Source of the DNA: JBIQLO01 sp044464175
Lineage (GTDB): Bacteria; Planctomycetota; Phycisphaerae; Tepidisphaerales; Tepidisphaeraceae
Direction of reading: 5' to 3'
NCBI GenBank assembly: GCA_044464175.1
Contig: JBIQLO010000024.1
Location: forward strand, 1-29,676
Length of the DNA: 29,676 nucleotides
Shown here piece by piece: positions 13,711-19,858 of the stretch. A program made the translations under genes and the position numbers. The notes under the pieces were generated by a model. That model was given only the letters and a program-made list of their open reading frames with translations. It had not been told where the DNA came from and ran no database searches. The stretch's first letter is position 1, and the number at the start of each line of letters is the position of its first letter.

Positions 13711-13788
13711 AAAAGTTCCTTTCAATTGCCGCTTCTCAGTGGCCAGTTGCCGGAGCCGGTTGCTCCACGGGCCACCGATCATCGGCCC

Positions 13789-14502
13789 TTACTTGAGTAG
13801 TTCTATTTTCGTTGCCGATTCCAAATCGCACGCATTCCCCTCATCCGTGTCGATATGCACCTCCAGCACCACCTTGGGATGCTGGCGCACGCGTACACGG
13901 TCAAAGGTCAGCCCGCACGGGCCTTCAATTCTCAATTTCATGTAGTCCCCATCCTTGACGCCGTAGTACGCCAGGTCCTCATCGTTCATATGGACGTGAC
14001 GCTCGGCCCGGATGACGCCTTGGGTAAGCTGGATCGCCCCCTTGGGGCCCAGCACCGTGCAGCCGGGGGTCCCCTCGTGTTCGCCGCTGGTCCGCAGCGG
14101 CAGGTCGATGCCCAGATAAATGCCGTCGGTGTAACTCAGCTCAACCTGCGAATACTTGCGCACCGGGCCGAGGATGCGGACATTGGGAATGATCCGCTGT
14201 CGCGGGCCGACGATAGTGACCAGCTGCTCGGAGGCAAATTCCCCCTGCTGATACAAGTCCTTGAGCTTGGTCAGCTTGGCGCCGGGGCCAAAGAGAATTT
14301 CCAGGTTCTCCTGGGTGATGTGCATGTGCCGGGCCGAGACATTGACCACCAGCGGGTGGGGTCCCTCGCCCCCGCCGGCCTTGCCGTCCCCTTCCCGTGC
14401 CGCCGGCGCGGGAAGCTGCCCGGCCAGACGCCGGCGCAGCACCTGCCGCACCAGTGCCTCCACTTCAGCCCGTTCCAGAGTTTTTGTCCCGCCTGCTGCC
14501 AT
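13789..14502 (-). CDS. pduL: PduL-type phosphotransacylase with N-terminal encapsulation peptide
   Basis: The 237-residue enzyme has the two PduL (PF06130) domains with their zinc-binding signatures: VNVSARHMHIT in the first and RAERHVHMNDED in the second. It converts acyl-CoA plus phosphate to acyl phosphate and frees CoA inside the shell; here lactoyl-CoA is the expected substrate. Residues about 8-27 (LERAEVEALVRQVLRRRLAG) form an amphipathic helix followed by a Gly/Pro/Ala-rich linker (about 28-48), a standard encapsulation peptide. It is the first gene of the BMC operon: a promoter lies at 14532-14560 and an AAAGG ribosome site precedes ATG 14502. The symbol follows the Pdu system. Confidence 0.95.
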   Translation of the reverse strand: MAAGGTKTLERAEVEALVRQVLRRRLAGQLPAPAAREGDGKAGGGEGPHPLVVNVSARHMHITQENLEILFGPGAKLTKLKDLYQQGEFASEQLVTIVGPRQRIIPNVRILGPVRKYSQVELSYTDGIYLGIDLPLRTSGEHEGTPGCTVLGPKGAIQLTQGVIRAERHVHMNDEDLAYYGVKDGDYMKLRIEGPCGLTFDRVRVRQHPKVVLEVHIDTDEGNACDLESATKIELLK

Positions 14503-14528
14503 GGAAAGCCCTTTGCTTCAGATCTCTC

Positions 14529-14547
14529 AAAAGTATGCAGAACTTTT
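14529..14547. promoter_or_regulatory. candidate operator AAAAGT-N7-ACTTTT
   Basis: Two exact 6-bp complementary arms (14529-14534 and 14542-14547) overlap the -10 box and the spacer of the BMC promoter. A repressor here would block RNA polymerase, and the operon-encoded DeoR protein is the obvious candidate. The link is inference from position. Confidence 0.5.
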
Positions 14548-14560
14548 CATTCTCTGTCAA
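14532..14560 (-). promoter_or_regulatory. sigma-70 type promoter of the BMC operon
   Basis: On the minus strand TTGACA (14555-14560) is separated by 17 bases from CATACT (14532-14537), with an A/T-rich run upstream of the -35. Transcription would begin near 14525, giving a leader of about 23 bases before pduL. Confidence 0.7.
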
Positions 14561-14732
14561 ATTTTTGAACGCATTTATTCACCGCCCACGCATCGTCGGC
14601 AGGCGGTGGGGGGAAATGGATTCGCGCCATGGTCGGCGCGGCGCAAAATCGGGTATAAGCGGTAGGAACGATCCAGCTTCCCCTGATTATCGGTCGCATC
14701 GAAAAACAGCATGTCGCGAACGCTTCCAAGCG

Positions 14733-14762
14733 TTGTTTGCAACTCAAGCAGGGGGGTATAGT
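14733..14762 (+). promoter_or_regulatory. possible promoter for the small coiled-coil gene
   Basis: TTGTTT (14733-14738) and TATAGT (14757-14762) are 18 bases apart, about 130 bases before ATG 14893. The match is moderate and other start points are possible. Confidence 0.3.
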
Positions 14763-14892
14763 GCAGCCATAGTCCATGGCCGAAGGCGGGACGCCTTGCG
14801 TAGTGATCGACCAGGCGTGCGTTGAAACATGAATTTCGCCCGCATCCCCGGTGAAACCGGATGAACAAAGACCGAAGCAGGAGCAGCACACC

Positions 14893-15156
14893 ATGAACGA
14901 ATCTGATTTTCAATCGAAATTGTCCGAGCTGATGGGCGAAATCAGCACGCTTCCGGCCAGCGAACGGCGGCGCCTTCAAAAGCTGGCCGCCGACACGCAG
15001 CAGCGGCATGAACGCCTTTCGCGCACGGTGGGCAGCCTGCAGGAAAGTCTGGACTATCTGCGCCTGAGCATCAAATATCTGGTCTTTGATCTGGAGGCGA
15101 CGCGCCGGGAAAACGGCTACCTCCGGCGGATGCTGGAAGAGGCCCACGGGGAGTAA
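14893..15156 (+). CDS. small coiled-coil protein, possibly planctomycete-conserved
   Basis: The 87-residue product is charged and helical throughout: an N-terminal helix (SDFQSKLSELMGEI), a basic ERRRLQKLAADTQQRHERL segment, and a heptad-like ESLDYLRLSIKYLVFDLEATRRENGYLRRMLEE. I recall similar short proteins from planctomycete genomes, annotated as hypothetical; their function is not known to me. It has no signal peptide and no catalytic motif, and could be a DNA- or protein-binding dimer. ATG 14893 is preceded by GGAG about 10 bases upstream; a start at 14851 would add leader codons with no family resemblance. A terminator follows at 15214-15250. Confidence 0.65.
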   Translation: MNESDFQSKLSELMGEISTLPASERRRLQKLAADTQQRHERLSRTVGSLQESLDYLRLSIKYLVFDLEATRRENGYLRRMLEEAHGE

Positions 15157-15213
15157 GGGCCCATTGACCCGTCACTGGCGGCCTCAAGCCCTTCCCATAA
15201 TCCAAATGCAATT

Positions 15214-15250
15214 CAGCGCCCTGGCTTCCTGTCCGGGGCGCTGTTCTGTT
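15214..15250 (+). terminator. rho-independent terminator after the small coiled-coil gene
   Basis: CAGCGCCC (15214-15221) pairs with GGGCGCTG (15236-15243), followed by TTCTGTT. The stem sits between two convergent genes and may serve both, though the minus-strand side has only a mixed A/T tail. Confidence 0.6.
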
Positions 15251-15677
15251 AGCGGGCTGCGGTCAGCGGCCAGTTGAGATCGAACACGCTGCGCTGGGGA
15301 GGAGCGATGGAGGGAACGCTGTTGCCGAGAAAATCCTCCCATTGGACGCCGATGCCTGGGTTGAGTTCCAGAAACTGCCGCCAGGCGGCGTGATACGAAC
15401 GCAGAAAGAAGGTCCGGTCTAGAAAATGAGCTTTCTCATCCTGCAACTGGGCCAGCGCCTTTTGCAAATCGGCCATTTGCTGCTGGAGGTGGGCGTTTTC
15501 CTTTTTCAGTTTCTCATTGGCGGCGGAAAGCTCATTCTTGCGGTCCTGGGCGGCCTTGAGTTGATTGAGCGCATCGGTATACATCTTCTTATATTGCTCC
15601 GGTGTCGGCTGCTCCTGCGCAAGACAGGTGCCGCCGCAGAGACCGAAAATGACTAACCCGCAGATCCAGCGGCGCAT
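15249..15677 (-). CDS. secreted coiled-coil protein of unknown function
   Basis: The 142-residue protein starts with a clear signal peptide (MRRWICGLVIFGLCGGTCLA, cleavage before QEQ). A coiled coil follows at about residues 25-90 (QLKAAQDRKNELSAANEKLKKENAHLQQQMADLQKALAQL, shown here only as an Ala/Leu/Lys/Gln heptad region). The C-terminal 50 residues contain FFLRSYHAAWRQFLELNPGIGV and may fold as a small domain. No family was recognised. It is probably periplasmic or exported. An AAAGGAG ribosome site precedes ATG 15677, so the longer upstream frame is rejected. Confidence 0.65.
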   Translation of the reverse strand: MRRWICGLVIFGLCGGTCLAQEQPTPEQYKKMYTDALNQLKAAQDRKNELSAANEKLKKENAHLQQQMADLQKALAQLQDEKAHFLDRTFFLRSYHAAWRQFLELNPGIGVQWEDFLGNSVPSIAPPQRSVFDLNWPLTAAR

Positions 15678-15830
15678 GAGGACTCCTTTCGTTGAGACGA
15701 TCAGGAGGCATTGTAAGAAAGCGGCCAAGGGGAGGAAAGCGACCAAGCGGGGAAGAAGGGAAAAAGAAGATTCCGGGCCGTGGACCTGTCGCCTGGCCGC
15801 CGGTCCGATCCTATCATAGGGCGCGTGACC

Positions 15831-17063
15831 ATGATCTCCTTCCGCTGTCGTTGTTCGCATCTGTTTTCGGTCCCCGAGGACCAGTCGGGGGGATCGGTGC
15901 AGTGTCCGGAATGCGGACTGCTCAACGACGTACCGCTGCTGGGGGAGCTGGGGTCGCTGGAGGCCGACGGGACCATCCGGCTGGGGGAGGCGCTGACCGA
16001 TCCGGAGCCGCATCGGCTCAAGGACTTGGAACGCACCTTCACCCGCCAGCGGGTGGATGAGCAGGGGCGGGAGATTGACCTGCGGACCACGATGGATCAG
16101 GTGAAGCGCGCCGGCTCGGTGACGGCGGTGAATCGGCCGGCGCGGGTCGCGCCGCGCTACGATCCTGAGACGGGGGAGTTGATCACGCCGTTGGAGGTGA
16201 ATGCGGAGCGGGAGTCGCAGGCGGCCATTCCCATGGCCAAGCCGGTGCTGACTTACAGCACCCAGGGGGCGCAGCCGGCCTTGACGGCGCCCGCGATCCT
16301 GCTGCAGATGTTCATGCCGGCCAACATCGTGGTGATCCTCTTCATCTTTGGCGCCTTTGTCGTGGCGCGGTTGATCTCGATCGCGTTCATGGTGTTGCTG
16401 GCGTTCGGCGGCCCGATCGTGGCGGCATTCGGCGCGATTCCACTATGGATCATCCTGTTTCTGGTGACCGCGCACTACGGAAACGTCATCGACGAGACGG
16501 GGCGGGCGGGGAAGGACCAGTTGCCCCGGCCGCTGCGCGACCTGAGTTGGCATGATGACCTCTGGGGGATGTTCGCGAAAGTGGCGGCGGGGGTCATCCT
16601 CTGCTATTGGCCGGTGGTGTCCCTGACGGCTTTTTCGCCGAATCGGGCCTGGGCGGAGATCTGGGCCGGCATCGCCCTGGTGATCGGGACCTTCTTCCTG
16701 CCGGGGGTTTGGCTGACGCTCATCTCCAGCGGGAGTGTTTTGAACCTTCGCCCGGACCGGTTGGTGCGGACGATCTGGCGGTGCGGGCCGGGATATTTGC
16801 TGCTGCCCGCCGTGCTTGCGGTGGCGGTGGCCGCACATGCCTGGGCCGGAATGGGGTGGTCGGTGTTGCCGGCGTCGTTGAACTCCCCGATCGTCGGCTG
16901 GCTCCTGTCCCACGTGCGGCTGGTGGTGCCGGTGCTGGCGACGGTGCTGCTGATCGGGATTTACCTGGCACACTTTTTCTGCTGGTATCTGGGGACACTC
17001 TACCGGCGTCACGGCGATGATTTCCCCTGGGTGTGGCAGGAGTACGAACGCGCGCGGCGGTGA
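15831..17063 (+). CDS. zinc-ribbon multi-pass membrane protein of unknown function
   Basis: The 410-residue protein begins with a zinc ribbon (C6-R-C8 and C25-P-E-C28) of the kind common at the N terminus of planctomycete proteins. A polar linker runs to about residue 150. About six hydrophobic segments follow, near 161-180, 182-212, 250-268, 277-300, 320-341 and 362-390. The soluble loop between the second and third contains GKDQLPRPLRDLSWHDDLWGMF. It looks like a DUF4013-type membrane protein, but I cannot confirm that. ATG 15831 is taken because it starts directly at the ribbon. It is convergent with the HAD gene, with one base between the stop codons. Confidence 0.65.
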   Translation: MISFRCRCSHLFSVPEDQSGGSVQCPECGLLNDVPLLGELGSLEADGTIRLGEALTDPEPHRLKDLERTFTRQRVDEQGREIDLRTTMDQVKRAGSVTAVNRPARVAPRYDPETGELITPLEVNAERESQAAIPMAKPVLTYSTQGAQPALTAPAILLQMFMPANIVVILFIFGAFVVARLISIAFMVLLAFGGPIVAAFGAIPLWIILFLVTAHYGNVIDETGRAGKDQLPRPLRDLSWHDDLWGMFAKVAAGVILCYWPVVSLTAFSPNRAWAEIWAGIALVIGTFFLPGVWLTLISSGSVLNLRPDRLVRTIWRCGPGYLLLPAVLAVAVAAHAWAGMGWSVLPASLNSPIVGWLLSHVRLVVPVLATVLLIGIYLAHFFCWYLGTLYRRHGDDFPWVWQEYERARR

Positions 17064-17064
17064 T

Positions 17065-17703
17065 TCACAAGCCCAGATCGGCGTCAGTGATTTCTTCCAG
17101 CGAGTTGAAGAGGCGCGTGGCGTGCCGCACGTGATCGGGGCCGCCCGAGGGAACGCAGAAGCAACTCATTCCGGCGGCCAGGGCGGCGTCGATGCCGGCG
17201 GGGCTGTCTTCGAAAACCAGGCACTGGGCGGGGGGCGTCTTCAGGGCGTCGGCGGCGGCCAGAAAGACATCAGGGTGAGGCTTGCCGCGCTTCACTGATT
17301 CACTGGTGATCAATCCCTTGAAGCAGCCGCGAATCTCGAGTTGTTCCATCGCACATTCGATGATGGTGACCGGGCTGCCTGAGGCCACGACCAGGGGCGC
17401 ACGCTGACTGAGCCGGCGTACCAGGTCCACTGCGCCGGGCATCGGTTCGATCTGCTTGGGAAACGCCGCGATCAACGCCTGGCGGTATTCCTGGCGGAAG
17501 GGCTCCGGCGGCACGTCCAGCTCCAGCACCCGGCGCATGGTGTCGGCCACATCCAGGGCGTTCATTCCCTTGTAGTGGACGGCCAGTTCCGGGGTCCAGG
17601 TGTGCCCATGGCGCAGCAGGACCTGGGCGGCGGCCACGTTCCAGACGTTACCGGAGCGGATGAGCAAGTCATCCATGTCAAAGATGAAGGCGGCGGCGGG
17701 CAT
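17065..17703 (-). CDS. HAD-superfamily phosphatase / beta-phosphoglucomutase-like
   Basis: All four HAD motifs are visible in the 212-residue protein: FIFDMDDLL (D9, D11), VVASGSP, KRGKPHPD and VFEDSPAGI. The helical cap between motifs I and II is of the subfamily IA type found in beta-phosphoglucomutases and sugar-phosphate phosphatases. The motif I residue after DMD is Asp instead of the more common Gly. The substrate cannot be read from the sequence. It lies 22 bases after the PHP gene and is the last gene of the M55-PHP-HAD unit. The start at 17703 matches the family N terminus, but no ribosome site is obvious. Confidence 0.85.
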   Translation of the reverse strand: MPAAAFIFDMDDLLIRSGNVWNVAAAQVLLRHGHTWTPELAVHYKGMNALDVADTMRRVLELDVPPEPFRQEYRQALIAAFPKQIEPMPGAVDLVRRLSQRAPLVVASGSPVTIIECAMEQLEIRGCFKGLITSESVKRGKPHPDVFLAAADALKTPPAQCLVFEDSPAGIDAALAAGMSCFCVPSGGPDHVRHATRLFNSLEEITDADLGL

Positions 17704-17725
17704 GGGTGTCAGGGGGCAGTTGGCC

Positions 17726-18610
17726 CTACTTCTCAACAAAAAACGGCTGGGTCCATGCGAACTGCTCGCCGCGCCCCAGGCACTCGAAACGGACATACTT
17801 TTCCACGACCGGGAAGTCGGCCAGGTTCACCTCGATGCGGGATTTGTCCGCGATCGCGAAACGTCGCTGGTGGATGGTGGAGGCGATGATGCGGTCGGCG
17901 TTCCCGGCCTCGATCCGGATGCGCGTCCCATCCACCTGGATGTCGTCGATGGTGACGCCGGTGGAGGCGTAGAAGCGCCCCTGGGCCAGGGCGTCGGCGA
18001 TGGCGGCGGGGGAGCGCTCCCTGGCCTGAACCATATTCCAACCCAGCCCGACCTCCCCCTCAGCCAGGTGGGAATCGTCGTTGGCATAGCCCCAGACGCG
18101 GCGTCCCTTGCTCAGGAGGCGGTCCCACCGGTCGGTGGCGTACTGGCTGCCGGGCAGCCGCCCGATCGTGCCGTTGTAGATTTCAATCCCCTTGTATCCC
18201 TGCCACTTCTCCAGGTCCTCCTGGAGGCAGTGGTTCCAGTCGGCGAACCAGTTGGGGTGGTTGACGATGGCGAAGCCGCCGGCCTGGTTGATGGCGTCGA
18301 TCACCTTCTGGCGGTCGGCCTCCGGCTCAACGCGCTGGGTGGCGTTGACGTGGAGCAGGTGGACGCCGTTGGCCGAGACTTCGTTGCCGGGGATCAGAAC
18401 CATCCCTTTGGCGTCCCAGGCGGTGTAGTCGGTGGGGGCGGTGTAAATGTCATGGTCGGAGATCATCAGGAAATCGTAGCCCCGGGCGGCGTAGTCGTTG
18501 AGCACCTCCTGCGGCGGGCGCTTGCCGTCGCTACGGGTGGTGTGCGTGTGAAGATTGCCGCGCAACGACGGGGCGGCCGTGAAATCCGTATGGGTGTGGG
18601 TGATGCGCAT
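17726..18610 (-). CDS. PHP-domain metallohydrolase (CehA/McbA-like)
   Basis: The 294-residue protein has the PHP metal-site ladder: GNLHTHTTRSDG, MISDHDIY, PGNEVSA, HLLHVN, VNHPNW and NDDSHL. These match the trinuclear-metal phosphoesterase/amidohydrolase family that includes CehA and stand-alone PHP enzymes. A beta-rich C-terminal extension (about residues 215-294) resembles the small domain seen after PHP in CehA/McbA proteins. Substrates in the family range from phosphoesters to carbamates, so the reaction is left open. Its start at 18610 lies 10 bases after the stop of the M55 gene, indicating an operon. Confidence 0.82.
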   Translation of the reverse strand: MRITHTHTDFTAAPSLRGNLHTHTTRSDGKRPPQEVLNDYAARGYDFLMISDHDIYTAPTDYTAWDAKGMVLIPGNEVSANGVHLLHVNATQRVEPEADRQKVIDAINQAGGFAIVNHPNWFADWNHCLQEDLEKWQGYKGIEIYNGTIGRLPGSQYATDRWDRLLSKGRRVWGYANDDSHLAEGEVGLGWNMVQARERSPAAIADALAQGRFYASTGVTIDDIQVDGTRIRIEAGNADRIIASTIHQRRFAIADKSRIEVNLADFPVVEKYVRFECLGRGEQFAWTQPFFVEK

Positions 18611-18620
18611 GACGGGAATC

Positions 18621-19418
18621 CTATCGGTAAATGATCTCTCGAATGTTGTCGCCGCGAAACTGAACCGTCTGCCCGTCGATCCGCTCCGCGCCAGGCTGGG
18701 CGGCGGAGATGTCGGCCGAGTCGGTGTGGAAATATCGCTTCTCCAGCACATACGGGCCGGGCCAGACCATCGGCTTGACCGGATTTTTGCGATGGGCCTC
18801 GACCGCCTGGCGGATGCCGTCGCGGATGCGCTGGCGGGCTTCGGTGGCCGAGAGGGAGATGGCCGAGCCGCGGCTGAGCCCCTTTTTCACCGAGACGGTG
18901 TGGATGCCGGGGATGAAGGCCTCGGCCTCTCGGCAGGCATCCTCCTCGCCGCTGAGAAAGAAAAAGGGCATCCCCCTGGCGCCCCGGTAGAGGGCGGCCT
19001 GGGCGATCTCGCCGATCTTCTTTCCATTGAGCTTGATGTGGTCGTTGTTCTTGCTGCTCTGGGTGTGGTTCATCGTGCTGGTGGGGACGCCGGCCATGGC
19101 GTGTTGGCCGATGATGGCGCCCGCCTCGTACTGGTCCACGATCGGGTCCCAGATGGCGCGGGGAGCCAGGGGGCGGCCCTGAAGGATCTTGGCGGGGGGG
19201 ATCAGGTCTTCAAACCACAGCCCCTCGGGCCCGTGCCCGTCCATGACGAGAATGTCCTCCACGCCGGCGGCGACCAGCCCTTCGATGGCGGCGTTGACTT
19301 CGGCGGTCGCCAGACGGCGGAAACGATCCAGATATCGGGCATTGCCGTAGGCGTGTTCCTCATGAGAGGTGATGCCGGCGATCCCTTCAATGTCGGTCAC
19401 GATGAAAACGCTCTTCAT
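18621..19418 (-). CDS. M55-family D-aminopeptidase (DppA-like)
   Basis: The 265-residue protein matches DppA of Bacillus in motif and length. TDIEGI gives metal ligands D9 and E11, DGHG gives H62, GQHAM gives H106, NHT gives the expected catalytic H118, and GEIAQ gives E137. M55 enzymes are decameric zinc peptidases that act on D-amino acid dipeptides, probably for peptidoglycan recycling or nutrient use. An AAAGGAG ribosome site precedes ATG 19418. It leads a three-gene unit with PHP and HAD enzymes; a shared pathway is possible but not evident. Confidence 0.88.
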   Translation of the reverse strand: MKSVFIVTDIEGIAGITSHEEHAYGNARYLDRFRRLATAEVNAAIEGLVAAGVEDILVMDGHGPEGLWFEDLIPPAKILQGRPLAPRAIWDPIVDQYEAGAIIGQHAMAGVPTSTMNHTQSSKNNDHIKLNGKKIGEIAQAALYRGARGMPFFFLSGEEDACREAEAFIPGIHTVSVKKGLSRGSAISLSATEARQRIRDGIRQAVEAHRKNPVKPMVWPGPYVLEKRYFHTDSADISAAQPGAERIDGQTVQFRGDNIREIIYR

Positions 19419-19841
19419 GGGACTCCTTTGGATGAGGGGAATAGTTTAGCGGTGGCGAGGTGGAATGGTAGAGGCGGGGGTCAGGCTCCGGGTGCAAATG
19501 GGTTCGTTTGGAAATCCGGCATTTTGGGTTCCATCCGGGGAAATCGGGGATTGGGATGCGCCAGCGGGGTTTTTGGGCAGATTCGAGCGGGTTCGAATGG
19601 GTTCGAATGGGTTCGTTTGACAAAAGGCATGGAAGGGATGGAGACAGAGACAGAAGATAGAAAATAGAAGACAGAAAGCCGTGGGTCATTTTTCACTCCT
19701 CTACCCTAACGGGGGGCGCTGCGCGTTTTGGCGCAAAAGCGCGCAGCGCAAATTTTGAAAACCGCGTTTTTAGACGAACAACGCGGAAAAAATTTTTTAT
19801 TTTCGGGATTTTCCGGATTTTTGGCGCTGCGCGTTTTGGCG
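19419..19841. other. 423-bp intergenic region with two repeat elements
   Basis: No gene was found. The left part (19499-19651) is copy B of the dispersed repeat. The right part (19715 onward) is a twin-hairpin element that runs 17 bases into the GT4 gene. The short minus-strand open frames here are translations of these repeats. No convincing promoter for the M55 gene was seen. Confidence 0.7.
19499..19651 (-). repeat. dispersed intergenic repeat, copy B
   Basis: On the minus strand it shares an ordered set of blocks with 2572-2694: AACGAACCCA, CTGGCGC, CGATTTCCCC, GAACCCA, ATTTCC and AACGAACCCA. Copy B is about 30 bases longer and has an internal tandem of an ATTCGAACCC unit. Confidence 0.75.
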
Positions 19842-19858
19842 TCAAACCGCGCAGCGCG
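19715..19858. repeat. twin-hairpin element with GCGCTGCGCG stems at both ends
   Basis: Each end carries GCGCTGCGCG then TTTTGGCG then CGCGCAGCGC (19716-19749 and 19824-19857). Each forms a 10-bp stem; in the first, the TTTT and AAAA flanking GGCGC lengthen the stem. The 74 bases between are A/T-rich and contain a further CCGCGT/ACGCGG pair. The right hairpin overlaps the 3' end of the GT4 gene. Confidence 0.8.

Larger units (their letters stand above)
14503..14892. other. 390-bp divergent regulatory region of the BMC operon
   Basis: No gene was found here. The left end holds the BMC operon promoter and a candidate operator. Further right are an inverted repeat CGCTT-CC-AAGCG (14721-14732), a possible plus-strand promoter (14733-14762), and AAGGCG-GGA-CGCCTT (about 14783-14797). 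The minus-strand open frames across this stretch lack a ribosome site and family resemblance. Confidence 0.6.

Noticed and set aside
14763..14892. possible riboswitch in the leader of the small coiled-coil gene
   Set aside because: Small stems such as AAGGCG-GGA-CGCCTT are present, but no conserved core of a riboswitch class could be recognised.
14547..14894. minus-strand open frames in the region upstream of pduL
   Set aside because: They run through the BMC promoter, have Cys/Pro-rich random-looking sequence, and lack a ribosome site.
19715..19858. possible CRISPR-like array
   Set aside because: There are only two repeats with one A/T-rich spacer, the repeats are long palindromes, and no cas genes are nearby.
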